From NCBI GenBank assembly GCA_018266575.1, contig JAFEAE010000023.1:434001-498000 (forward strand): a stretch of 64,000 nt of DNA, in the 5' to 3' direction. This stretch comes from Bacteroidota bacterium (GTDB taxonomy: Bacteria > Bacteroidota > Bacteroidia > Chitinophagales > Chitinophagaceae). The notes beneath the pieces were generated by a model, which saw only the letters and a program-made list of their open reading frames with translations, was not told the origin of the DNA and did no database searches. The position numbers were made by a program, and so were the translations under genes. The stretch's first letter is position 1. Every line of letters starts with the position of its first letter. Shown here in pieces: positions 1-10,000 of the stretch.

Positions 1-3000
1 GCATTTTTTTCAAATTGATTTTTACCGGCATCAAATGAAAATACTGTCGGATATAATGCATCATATTTTCCTTCATAAGGGATAACACCATAAAAATTTC
101 CTACAGCAATATAATTTTTAAGGCCGGTATCAGCCGGGGTTTGGGCAAAAGAGAAAACGGGAGATAGTTGCAATTCATTAGGCAAATCCGTTCTCGCAAA
201 ATTCCCTTTCCCATCGTTCATAAAACAAGAAGATCCCAGTGTTTCTGCTTTTAGTTCTATGTAATTTTTAAACAAGTCGTAAAAAATATACTGCACATCT
301 TTTCCCGCAACTTCACTATAGGTGAGATAATATTTTTTCAACACCGGCATCTCACGCTCCAGTTCATCTTTGGCAAGAAATGTATATTCTTTTCCATCTG
401 CTGTATAGCACATCACCTGTTCAACGGATCCGTTGCCATCAAAATCTTTGACATATAATTTCAATGGCCCGTTTTTTCCCGCCCATAGTTTGGAATTATG
501 CCCCCAATTGCCAACTAATAAATCTGTTTTGCCGTCGCCATTTACATCGGTAGCAAAAACCGTTTGCCACAAACCTGTGGAATTAGGAATATCATGCCCT
601 GAAAATTTTCCGTGATCATTCATAAAGATTTTTACCGGCATCCATTCTCCGGTAACAATCAAATCAGGCCATCCATCGTTATTCAAATCTGCAAATTGAG
701 CGCTGGTAACAGTACCGGTTTTTATGAGCGGGATCGTTGCACCTGTTGCTATATCAAATTTTCCATGGCCATCATTCAATAATAAATAAGAATTCATAGG
801 AGTCCCGAAAGCTGTGCCTTCTGTTCTCGAAAGTGTTCCGATAAATACATCCATATCGCCATCATGATCCACATCTGCAACAGCAACACAAGATTTGGTA
901 TACAATTGTTGCACCATAAAATCGGGCTTAAGCGTAAAATGGTTATGCCCGTCATTAATAAACAAACGATCTTGCAAAAACAAAGGTGAATTAACAGAAG
1001 GCTCGTTGCCTCCACTGATAACAAGCAAATCCTGAAAGCCATCTCCATTAGCATCAAACAATACTGCATCTACATCTTCACAAAAAGCAAATTTTGAAAA
1101 TGTTGCAGTATCAATTGCTTCAAAATTCCCATCCGGTTTTTGCATCATCAATGCGCCTGCATGGCCACGAGCGCCGCAAACATAAAAATCAGTTAAGCCA
1201 TCATTATTAATATCACCAGTAGTAATTTTTGGCCCACGTGTGCTTTCCATGTGAGGAAGAAGATACTGTATGTCAAAATCATTGAAATTATTTTCAACAT
1301 GTTTCCAATTGCATTTAACATGTGCAGTTACATCTTCAAGTTCAGGTTTCTTTTGCGGAAAAAAATCTGTGTATTTAAAATACCCCGCGGCATCATTTTG
1401 GTTGCAGGTAAGAATTTTATTGATTGCAGGGTTTTTTATGACCTGGTATTTCTGATCGGGCCAAACGATGAGCAAACTATCAGCAGTTAAGCTGTCCAAA
1501 CCAAAATGCAGTTTTGTATCGGATGATGACTGAAAACCGCGTGTCAACATCAGTTCCTGGAATTGGGTTCCCGTTTCATTCTTGGAATTATGTGTGAATA
1601 AATAAGCTTTAGATCCAACGCCAAACTTATTCATACCAGTTCCTTTGAAAGAAATATCGAGATGATTTTTTGGGGCTGATGTATTTTTTAAAACAACTGC
1701 AGGTTTACCGATACAATTAATTACTAAATCAAGATTACCATCATTGTTCAAATCTGCATAGGCAGCACCGTTGAAATATCCTTTCATATCTCCTGTTCCC
1801 CAATCCTTGCTTACATCTTTAAAACCGTCATCAAGATTACCTTTAAAAAGAAATGGATGTGAAGATCCGTCAGGCATTTTTTCAATTGTTTCATCATCAA
1901 ATTTATCTGATGCATTTCGGTTAACATGCGCTGCCAGGTCTGAAATAAATCGCACATAATCCAGGTCTGTAGGGCGTTTCACAATCCCACTTGAAATAAA
2001 TAAATCTTTTTTCCCATCATTATCAAAATCGGCGAACAATGGGCACCAGCTCCAATCCGTTGCACTAACACCAGTCATTAATGCTACATCGCTAAAACTT
2101 TGCCCACTGCCATTATTTTTTTGCAAACAGTTTCTGGAAACCTGGTCCTGGAAACCGTGGTTTTTGATCTTAAATTTATAGATATCTGCATTTTCTTCAC
2201 TGCCATAGGTTTTCATTGTTTTTTCATCCGGAGGAAGCATATCAACAGTTACAATATCCGGTTGGCCGTCATTGTTATAATCGGCAATATCGTTGCCCAT
2301 GCTAAACCGTGAATAGTGCCCGAAATGTTTTGCCCCGCTTTCTGTAAATGTGCCGTCCCCGTTATTGATATAGTAGTAATCGTTTTCGTGAAAATCGTTG
2401 CCGATGTAAATATCATCAAAGCCATCATTATTCAAATCTGCTACGGAAATACCCAGGCCGTATCCAAGGTTGCTTTGATATATACCAGCCTGAGCAGATA
2501 CATCAGTAAATTTTCCTGTAGTGCTTAAATCATTTCTATATAAACGATCGCCTGCATTGGGGTCAAATGATCTTCGTCTACTGGTGTCCGTTATATTTTC
2601 ATTTGGATGATGTGATTGGTTTAAAACAAAGCAATCCAGATCTCCATCGTGATCATAGTCAAAAAAAACAGCCTGAGAAGAAAATGCAGCGAGATTTAAT
2701 CCATATTTTTCTGCCCTCTCCGTAAAAGTCCCATTGCCATTGTTGATAAATAATTCGTTGTGTCCTTTTAGATGATGTTCGCCCTGAACAGCACAAACAT
2801 AAATGTCCAATAATCCATCTCCATTCACATCGGCCATTGCAGAGCCAGTACACCAATCGGAAGTGCCGGCCACACCTGCCTTATCTGTGATATCTTCAAA
2901 CTCAAAATTTCCTTTATTCAGGTATAGTTTGTTTCCGCCTTTATGATTAGCTGTAAAATATATATCAGGCAAACCATCATTATTTATATCACCAATAGAA

Positions 3001-3185
3001 ACGCCCCCACCATTGTAGTAGTAAAGAAAATATAAAATTCCAAAAGCCTTGTGTTTCTCCAGCGTATTTGTGAAATCAATATTGGAATGAAAAGATGAAA
3101 CCTTTTCAAACATGGTCTTTGGCTTACAGGAATAAAAAACCAGAATGTATAATAAACAAATTGAAAAAAGCAATACCTTTTTCAT
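1..3185 (-). CDS. FG-GAP/VCBS-repeat lipoprotein with ASPIC/UnbV domain (C-terminus beyond window)
   Basis: The frame is open from an ATG at 3185 to the window edge, giving about 1061 residues with no stop. The N-terminus is a lipoprotein signal (MKKVLLFSICLL, cysteine in YSCK near residue 20), so the protein is probably anchored in the outer membrane. Many FG-GAP/VCBS calcium-loop motifs follow, for example GDINNDGLPDIY, ADVNGDGLLDIY and DYDHDGDLDCF. An ASPIC/UnbV-like stretch (GVGSKAYLF, then HFGLDS and ADSLLIVWPD) lies near residues 500-570. Proteins of this type often sit beside SusC/SusD pairs in Bacteroidota; their biochemical role is not established. It starts 8 bp after the cytochrome stop, so the two are probably cotranscribed. 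Family call is confident, function is not. Confidence 0.88.
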   Translation of the reverse strand, partial: MKKVLLFSICLLYILVFYSCKPKTMFEKVSSFHSNIDFTNTLEKHKAFGILYFLYYYNGGGVSIGDINNDGLPDIYFTANHKGGNKLYLNKGNFEFEDITDKAGVAGTSDWCTGSAMADVNGDGLLDIYVCAVQGEHHLKGHNELFINNGNGTFTERAEKYGLNLAAFSSQAVFFDYDHDGDLDCFVLNQSHHPNENITDTSRRRSFDPNAGDRLYRNDLSTTGKFTDVSAQAGIYQSNLGYGLGISVADLNNDGFDDIYIGNDFHENDYYYINNGDGTFTESGAKHFGHYSRFSMGNDIADYNNDGQPDIVTVDMLPPDEKTMKTYGSEENADIYKFKIKNHGFQDQVSRNCLQKNNGSGQSFSDVALMTGVSATDWSWCPLFADFDNDGKKDLFISSGIVKRPTDLDYVRFISDLAAHVNRNASDKFDDETIEKMPDGSSHPFLFKGNLDDGFKDVSKDWGTGDMKGYFNGAAYADLNNDGNLDLVINCIGKPAVVLKNTSAPKNHLDISFKGTGMNKFGVGSKAYLFTHNSKNETGTQFQELMLTRGFQSSSDTKLHFGLDSLTADSLLIVWPDQKYQVIKNPAINKILTCNQNDAAGYFKYTDFFPQKKPELEDVTAHVKCNWKHVENNFNDFDIQYLLPHMESTRGPKITTGDINNDGLTDFYVCGARGHAGALMMQKPDGNFEAIDTATFSKFAFCEDVDAVLFDANGDGFQDLLVISGGNEPSVNSPLFLQDRLFINDGHNHFTLKPDFMVQQLYTKSCVAVADVDHDGDMDVFIGTLSRTEGTAFGTPMNSYLLLNDGHGKFDIATGATIPLIKTGTVTSAQFADLNNDGWPDLIVTGEWMPVKIFMNDHGKFSGHDIPNSTGLWQTVFATDVNGDGKTDLLVGNWGHNSKLWAGKNGPLKLYVKDFDGNGSVEQVMCYTADGKEYTFLAKDELEREMPVLKKYYLTYSEVAGKDVQYIFYDLFKNYIELKAETLGSSCFMNDGKGNFARTDLPNELQLSPVFSFAQTPADTGLKNYIAVGNFYGVIPYEGKYDALYPTVFSFDAGKNQFEKN

Positions 3186-3193
3186 AACCTCAA

Positions 3194-4411
3194 TTATTTT
3201 TTTACACTTAGAATTTGTTGTGAAATATCCTTATAAATCGAAATATAATGCGACCGCATGTGTGCCGATGTTGGTACTGTTTCATTCTGACGGATTACCA
3301 TGATTGCTTTTGACGGTTCTTCCGGCATGTGGCAGTTGATGCAATTCATTTCCAAAAAACCCTGGTCAACTCTTGTTGCTAATTTACAGGTATTGTGCGA
3401 TGAATTTTTATGACAGGTTTCGCACTTAACATAAAATTGTGTGGCCAGTGTACTCTCATTCTTATGGGCATCATGGCAGCTTAGACAGGTCATTTCGCTG
3501 TTTTTAAAACACTTACTTGCAGCAAGCATTCCATATTGGTTGCCATGCACATCAATTTCACCAATAGTTTTAGCTGAATCCTGTTGAAAGAAATCAAACA
3601 ATTTATCACCTGCCTGAAAAGTAAATGAAGGCTTTGACTTTGTTAGCGCCCCACCGTGGCAAAGCCTGCATAAATCCAAACTTTGTGTACGCGAAAATTT
3701 TGCAGGATTTAAAATAGCATGACCTGTTTTTTCATTTAGATTTTGTTCATGAAATGCAACATGCTCCAATGCCGGACCATGGCATTTCTCGCACTCAATC
3801 CCCAATACAAAATTGGTTTTGGAAAATTCATCGGCTTTAGAATTCTTGTCGGTTATTTCCTGAAAATAAGTAGAATGGCATTCCAAACACCTTGATGTAA
3901 TAGATCGATTGAAATCCACTTTTCTTGAGTAACCCGGGCTGATCGTCCATTCGCTAGTTTCAGTGAAGTAGGTCAGAGGCAATTGAAATAAATAATTCTG
4001 AAACCAGTAAATACTGGTCTGGCCACGCTTTCCTGATCCTACAACTATATTGAAAGGCCTCGAAAGTTTTGCGGCACCATTTAAATATGCTGTCTGATAA
4101 AAACTATCCTGCTTTTTTTCTGCTTCAATGAATAAATGATCATTAAAGAAAAATTTATTGGCACTGTCGAAATCACCTCTCAATGTTTGTTTGTTGGCAA
4201 AAGCAGAAGTTAAGTGATGAAAAGATTGTAAATGCTGTTCAACAATTTCTTTATGACAGGTTGCACATGTTTGTGAGCCGGCAAATTGTTTTTGAACAAC
4301 ATCGCCTGCATTTGCCCTTTTTTTTTGAGAACAATTTTCAAGCGATATCAGGCAGATCACAGTGATCAATATAATCGATGTTACCAAATAATATTTCTTA
4401 AAAGCAATCAT
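3194..4411 (-). CDS. Seven-haem c-type cytochrome, exported
   Basis: Seven CxxCH haem-binding motifs are visible: CATCH, CLECH, CEKCH, CRLCH, CLSCH, CETCH and CINCH, spread from about residue 50 to 365 of a 405-residue protein. A hydrophobic N-terminal segment (YYLVTSIILITVICLI) serves as export signal or anchor, possibly a weak lipobox (LENC). The role is electron transfer outside the cytoplasm; the redox partner is unknown. I start at the ATG at 4411. An upstream in-frame GTG at 4432 lies inside the terminator hairpin of the previous gene and is unlikely. It stands between a LamG lipoprotein and an FG-GAP lipoprotein in a SusC/SusD locus, an unusual place for a multihaem cytochrome. Confidence 0.88.
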   Translation of the reverse strand: MIAFKKYYLVTSIILITVICLISLENCSQKKRANAGDVVQKQFAGSQTCATCHKEIVEQHLQSFHHLTSAFANKQTLRGDFDSANKFFFNDHLFIEAEKKQDSFYQTAYLNGAAKLSRPFNIVVGSGKRGQTSIYWFQNYLFQLPLTYFTETSEWTISPGYSRKVDFNRSITSRCLECHSTYFQEITDKNSKADEFSKTNFVLGIECEKCHGPALEHVAFHEQNLNEKTGHAILNPAKFSRTQSLDLCRLCHGGALTKSKPSFTFQAGDKLFDFFQQDSAKTIGEIDVHGNQYGMLAASKCFKNSEMTCLSCHDAHKNESTLATQFYVKCETCHKNSSHNTCKLATRVDQGFLEMNCINCHMPEEPSKAIMVIRQNETVPTSAHMRSHYISIYKDISQQILSVKK

Positions 4412-4420
4412 TATCTCAAA

Positions 4421-4449
4421 AAAAAAGAGCACAGGTATCGTGCTCTTTT
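4421..4449 (-). terminator. Rho-independent terminator after the LamG gene
   Basis: On the minus strand the arms AAAAGAGCAC and GTGCTCTTTT pair across a 7-nt loop and are followed by a run of T. The hairpin sits 20 bp past the LamG stop and 10 bp before the cytochrome start, so it should reduce transcription from the SusC/SusD genes into the cytochrome and FG-GAP genes. Confidence 0.75.
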
Positions 4450-4468
4450 ATAGAATGTTTTTGAAAAT

Positions 4469-5353
4469 TTATTGTTTGTTGTTATACAATGCCTGAACAT
4501 CTGAAGCGGATAAAGCTTCACCATAGAAGCGGAATTGATCCAAACCTCCATCCCAATGTTGGCCCCACCCTAAATTTGGTATGTTCTCATTTCCTCCGAT
4601 ATCTAATCCTTGTATTTTTGATGGGTCAGTAATTAAGTTACCATGAGTACCCCATATAAGTACATTAGGATTAGCAACACCATCAACATACAAAGTTAGG
4701 CTTGAGCTGGTTGCGTCGTAAACAAAAGCAATATGATGCCAGTTATTGTCCTGCACATTTGCTACAAAATCTGTTTGAACTGGTTGTGGCCCGTTGGTAT
4801 ATTTTGTTGAATCCCATGTAAACCAGTTATCACATTTGCAGTTGTCATCAACCATATAAAATTTGACTTTAGCCTTTGTAGCAGGAGACCATGTTCCCCA
4901 ATCAAAAAGAAGAAACATTGAAAAGCCATAAGAACCCCATTGTTTATTGGCAGATGGCAAGGTAAATAAGAATGCTGCGTTCCCATTTGGAATGCCATCC
5001 CTTTTTTCCCAGAAAGCTATTGTAAAACTGGAATCGTGAGATGAAAAATCATTAGCTGCAGCATATTTAATGTAGGTAGTTCCGTCACCTTGTACAGCTT
5101 GACCCTCAATGCCGCCAATTGATGTAAGGGGATTATTTGATGGAAAGGCTGCACGAATGCTATCTACTGCGTTCATCAATGGATTTGTAGTGGTACCGTC
5201 GAAAGCGGCGTAAAACTTTAGTGGGCCACCGGGCGGATTTGCATCTTTGGGGTAGTCTCCTAAAGAAGGCCGATTTAATTTTTGGCAACTTGAAACCAAA
5301 ATAACCAGAGCCACCAGGAAAAAAGGATGACAATATTTATAAGTATATCTCAT
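4469..5353 (-). CDS. LamG-like jellyroll (concanavalin A-like) lipoprotein
   Basis: This 294-residue protein has a lipoprotein signal (ILVSSCQK). A Laminin-G/concanavalin A-like jellyroll covers roughly residues 60-290, recognised by FTIAFWEKRDG, NNWHHIAFVYD, SLTLYVDGV and the C-terminal GGLDQFRFYGEALSASDVQ. Such domains bind glycans or form part of surface binding lipoproteins. It follows susD by 49 bp, the usual position of a SusE/F-type accessory surface binding protein, and a role in substrate capture is inferred from that. No catalytic site was recognised. Confidence 0.82.
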   Translation of the reverse strand: MRYTYKYCHPFFLVALVILVSSCQKLNRPSLGDYPKDANPPGGPLKFYAAFDGTTTNPLMNAVDSIRAAFPSNNPLTSIGGIEGQAVQGDGTTYIKYAAANDFSSHDSSFTIAFWEKRDGIPNGNAAFLFTLPSANKQWGSYGFSMFLLFDWGTWSPATKAKVKFYMVDDNCKCDNWFTWDSTKYTNGPQPVQTDFVANVQDNNWHHIAFVYDATSSSLTLYVDGVANPNVLIWGTHGNLITDPSKIQGLDIGGNENIPNLGWGQHWDGGLDQFRFYGEALSASDVQALYNNKQ

Positions 5354-5402
5354 ATTTTAAAATTTTTGAATTACAAGAATAAACCGTGGCTTTATAGGTT
5401 CA

Positions 5403-6980
5403 CTAATAATTCGGGTTTTGAACTAATTTACCTAAAAACTGATCGATTATAGGTTGTGGAATCGGATACAATGCATTTTTGGGTTGATAACCTAAACCTG
5501 CCAAAACTGTTTGGGCATCGCCCCAGCGTACCAGATCATAAAAGCGATAGCCTTCCATTGCAAATTCCCACCGGCGCTCATCTTTGATTGCCTGGCGCAT
5601 TTGTGACTGGTTTACATAAGGTATGTATGGAACATATTTACGCGTTATACCCGAGTCCCCATCGGCGCGGCTTCTGATAAGCTCAAGGTTAGCTGCTGCC
5701 GTAGCACCATCTCCTGTTTCATTAGATGCTTCGGCAAGCATTAAAACCACATCAGCATAACGTAATATCCTGTGATCTATCCAATCGGCTCCACCTGAGC
5801 TACCTATCTGCCCTGTGTATTGCCTCATTTGCGGATCAGAATATACTTTTTTATTCCAGTAAGGTTGGTCTAGTACTACTCCTGGGTTGTATGCAGGAAG
5901 TGTATTACCATAACCACCCGTTGCAGTGCCTCCATCATATCGACCAGAGAAAAGGATTGTCATATTCCTTCGTGGATCGGTAGAATCCCATGCACTGACC
6001 AGGTTTTGGGTAGGAACATTCCATCCCCAGCCAAGGTTCCAATCTACACTTGCACCACCCTGCCTTACATTTTGTGAAGTCCCCCATTGTGTACCGATCC
6101 AAGGCGATTGGTTTGGCCCGACATAGTTCACCAGTTCCCAAATTGATTCTGGCCCGCATTTACCTGCACCGTTCAATCCATCTTTCCAGATATCTGTAAA
6201 ACTTGGATCAAGATGGTATTGATCCGAATTCATCACATCATTACAAAGAGATATAACATTTGCCCAATTACCACGGAACAAATACGTTTGGGCCCATAAT
6301 GTTTTTGCAGCACCTGAAGTCAGCCTTCCCAGATTAGAATTTCCTGTTGCAGTTGCCCAGGTTAAAGGCAAATGAGATGATGCTACATTTAAATCGGAAT
6401 CGATCAATGCATAGATCTGGCCTGCACTGGCATTTGGCCTGATTTGCTGATTTGGAGAAGTATAATAAAAATTCTCAAGTGGCAGGTATGTTTCTCCATA
6501 TGCCTTAACCAATTCAAAATATGCATACGCCCTGAAAAAACAAGCTTCACCGACATTTCTTAATGAGCCTTCATCAGTAGGCTTAAGAGAATCAGCATCA
6601 TGAATGATTTCATTTGCTAACTGGATCATGTTAAAATGATCCCCCCAATAGGTGTTTGTAGCCCAATCGTTTTTTGTATATTGAAACGTTTCAAATTCTG
6701 CATTAATTTCAGCGCCATCAGAAACACTACTTCCTTTTTGAGCATCGTCATCCCTGATTGAATGAAAGTCTAACCAAGGTAACGTACTAAACCCTGCGTC
6801 ACCACGAAGTGCAGAATACAATCCAAGTGCTTTCTTATCAAAAGTCCCGCTTCCACCAGTTAAATCATCCTGGGTAGCGGATAAAGGTTGTCTGTCTAAA
6901 TATTTATTACAACTGCCAAGCAATATTGCAGTGCCCGCAAATGCTATTGTTGCTATTAATGATTTTATTTTATTTTTCAT
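5403..6980 (-). CDS. SusD/RagB-family nutrient-binding outer membrane lipoprotein
   Basis: The 525-residue product has a lipoprotein signal (LLGSCNKYLDRQPLS) typical of SusD proteins. The family's tetratricopeptide-like helical body is present (RAYAYFELVKAYGETYLPL), as is the C-terminal signature (IKDERRWEFAMEGYRFYDLVRWG). SusD forms the lid of the SusC TonB-dependent transporter and captures oligosaccharides or other nutrients at the cell surface. The ATG at 6980 is chosen over an upstream TTG at 6989 because the signal peptide begins MKNKIK. It follows the SusC gene by 21 bp. No glycoside hydrolase lies in this operon, so the substrate cannot be told. Confidence 0.95.
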   Translation of the reverse strand: MKNKIKSLIATIAFAGTAILLGSCNKYLDRQPLSATQDDLTGGSGTFDKKALGLYSALRGDAGFSTLPWLDFHSIRDDDAQKGSSVSDGAEINAEFETFQYTKNDWATNTYWGDHFNMIQLANEIIHDADSLKPTDEGSLRNVGEACFFRAYAYFELVKAYGETYLPLENFYYTSPNQQIRPNASAGQIYALIDSDLNVASSHLPLTWATATGNSNLGRLTSGAAKTLWAQTYLFRGNWANVISLCNDVMNSDQYHLDPSFTDIWKDGLNGAGKCGPESIWELVNYVGPNQSPWIGTQWGTSQNVRQGGASVDWNLGWGWNVPTQNLVSAWDSTDPRRNMTILFSGRYDGGTATGGYGNTLPAYNPGVVLDQPYWNKKVYSDPQMRQYTGQIGSSGGADWIDHRILRYADVVLMLAEASNETGDGATAAANLELIRSRADGDSGITRKYVPYIPYVNQSQMRQAIKDERRWEFAMEGYRFYDLVRWGDAQTVLAGLGYQPKNALYPIPQPIIDQFLGKLVQNPNY

Positions 6981-7001
6981 ACTAGGCAATTTTTTTAAAA
7001 T

Positions 7002-10000
7002 TTATAATGTAACACTTACCCCTGCGGAAATAATTCTTGGGATTGCTCCGCCACCCTGATCTATGCCAAATTGTAATGGGTTAGGAGGGTATGAAACTGC
7101 AGCGCCGCCAAGTGTATTGGAAGATTGCAAGGAACTATATTGCTGGAAACCTCCGAATTCAGGCGTGTATCCGGAATTGTTTTTCCAGGTTATTAAGTTC
7201 TGTGCATTGACATATATGCGTACAGCCTTTACAAAAGATCCTTTTGAGAATACGCGTTGAGGGATATTGTAGCCTATTTGGATATTACGCAGACGGACAT
7301 ACGAACCGTTTTCGATACTGTATGTTGAACCAACATAATTCACTCTGTCTCCCTGGCTAAGAAGAGGCGTCCAGTTTGAAGTTCCGGCCCCATGCCATGC
7401 ATCCAGTTGAAACCCTGCATAATTTACACGTTGATATGGCGATTCTAAAGAGCCCCATGCACGGAATATCTTATTTCCCCAAACACCGCCAATATCAATA
7501 CCCAAATTAAAATTCTTATAATTTACATTAACAGAACCACCATAAGTAAACTTGGGAGTAGGGTTACCTATATACGTTCTGTCGTTTGCATCAACTACGC
7601 CATCTGGTTTTGCACTTCCGCCCGCTCCAGCAATATCTGCGTATTTTAAGTCTCCAGGTCTTACCGTGCCTAAAGAAGATTGGACCGGGGATGCTAATAT
7701 ATCAGCATAGCTTTGAAAAACGCCAGTTACTTTGTACCCATAAAACTCTCCGACTGGTTGCCCTGCAATGGTACGGCTGTCTTGTTCACCATTATTCTGG
7801 CTAGTTTGATCAATATAAACAAACGAGGGATCATCAAAGCGTATGACCTTGTTCTGAAGGAAGGTAATGTTACCAGAAAGATTAATGCTCAAATCCTTGC
7901 TGATAGGTTCATTCCAACTCGCTGAAAATTCTTGACCTGTATTCTGAATGTCAACAAGATTCTCTAATTGATTAGACCCACCGATATTATAAAGACCCAT
8001 AGCACCCAAAGTCTTACGATTAAAATAAGTAGCTTCGAAATGCAAACGTCTTTGAAATGCTTCTAACTCAAATCCTGCCTCATACTGATGCACATTTTCC
8101 CAATGTAAATTTGGTGAGGCGATATAGGCTTTTTGGTATATATTGTTAAAATTAAATCCTCCGGCCGGGTTAACCCAAACTGTTTGCCCGGTTGATGTTA
8201 CACCTGGGTAAGATGGATAATAAACACCTGTTGGAACACCTTGATCTCCCAAAGTACCCACAGATCCCTTCAGTTTTAAGAAATCGAAAAATTTCTGGTT
8301 CTGCATAAAGTTTTCCTTGGTAATTTCCCAGGCGCCTCCTAATGTCCAATAAGTTGCCCACCTGTTAGCTGGCAAAAAATCAGAAGATCCATCACGTCTT
8401 ATAGATGCAGTGAGGTAATATTTTTGGTCATAATTATACAATGCCCTTCCAAAAAATCCCACTGTCCAGTTTGGTTCATAATTGTAAGAATAGGTTTGAT
8501 TAGGATCGCTGCTTACCTGCGTATAGGGCCATGCACTCGGGTACCAAAACCTCTTATTATTTGGAATTGGTTGTGAGTTATCAGTTGGCAGAACCCACAT
8601 TTGGTTGTAAGAAATCTGATGGCTTTGGGTAGTAGCACCAGCCATTACTGTTAGGCTATGGCTTTTAAAACTGTTTTTATACGTTAAAAGGTTATCAGTT
8701 TGTGTGTTTTTAGTATCGGTTAACCCTTGTACAACTTTTGTTGATTGGTTCATAGAAACCAAAGATTCATCAACGGGGCTGTAGCCATAATAAAGCGGGG
8801 TATACTGGCGATGATTTTCATTCGAAAAATCTCCGTATACCGCAGAACGGAAAGTTAAATGCTTCATTAAATTAAGCTCAAGGTATACGCTTCCTACATA
8901 GCGATACAGAATATCGATATTGGTATTATACTTACTATAGATATCTAATAAAGGATTTTGAACGCCGGAATTTTGCAAAGCCGGATTTGTGGTTGAATAC
9001 AAATACTGAGTTATTGTATCACTTCCGTAAAGGTTTGGAACGTTGAATTTTTTTGGAACGGCTGAAATTTGTGGCATTATCTGACGAGCAGAATTTAACT
9101 CTCCGGTTGCATCATAAGGTAAATTCTCACGCATAACAGATAAGTTTACCCCTATCTTTAGCCATCTGTTGATTTTAGCTTCGTCGCTTAATGTAGCTGT
9201 AATCCTTTCTAATTGCTCTTTTAAAATAATTCCCTGATCTAATGTATAGCCTACACTAAAATTAAACTTGTTGTTTTCGGTGGAATTAGCAATTGAAAAA
9301 TTATTAGAACTTATTACCCCTTTCCTGGTTACAGCCTTAATCCAGTCTGTATTATTTTGCATATCAGGCAGGGTGAGATAACCAGTATTAGTAACCCCGT
9401 TATTTGCATTTTCTTCGGCAAATAATGTATTGAACTGGCTGGCATTTGCCAATTTAATTGGGTTCACCAATTGCTTTACACCAGTACTTGTAGATAAAGT
9501 AAACGTTGACTGACCAGCTTTTGCTCTTTTTGTTGTGATAATGATTACGCCATTTGCACCCTGATTACCAAAAATTGCTAACGATGAAGGATCTTTCAAT
9601 ACTTCCATTGATTCAATATCATTAGGGTTTACATAGCTTATATCATAAGTAAAAACTCCATCCACTACATATAACGGAGTAATGCTGGCAATACTGCCTG
9701 TACCACGAATACGGATATCCGGTGCTTGTCCGGGGGTACCATTATTAACCACATACAGGCCAGCAACTTTACCTTGCAAACTGGCTACTGGATTGGTATT
9801 TGGCTTATCTGCTATATCTTTTCCGGCAATCTTTACAATTGACCCTGTTAAATCCCTTTTGCTTGCCTGGCCATATCCAATCACCACAACTTCATCCAAA
9901 GCCCTGTTTGATGCAATCAATTTTACATTAATTACTGATTGGCTGTTTATTTTTACTTCCTGTGTCTGGTAACCGATATAAGAAATAACCAAAGTGCCCT

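Noticed and set aside
794..1069. ORF in another frame of the FG-GAP gene, and similar short ORFs at 433-2856
   Set aside because: All lie inside the open frame that runs from 3185 to the window edge with clear FG-GAP motifs.
4412..4432. GTG start of the cytochrome gene
   Set aside because: The codon lies in a terminator hairpin; the ATG at 4411 gives a normal signal segment.
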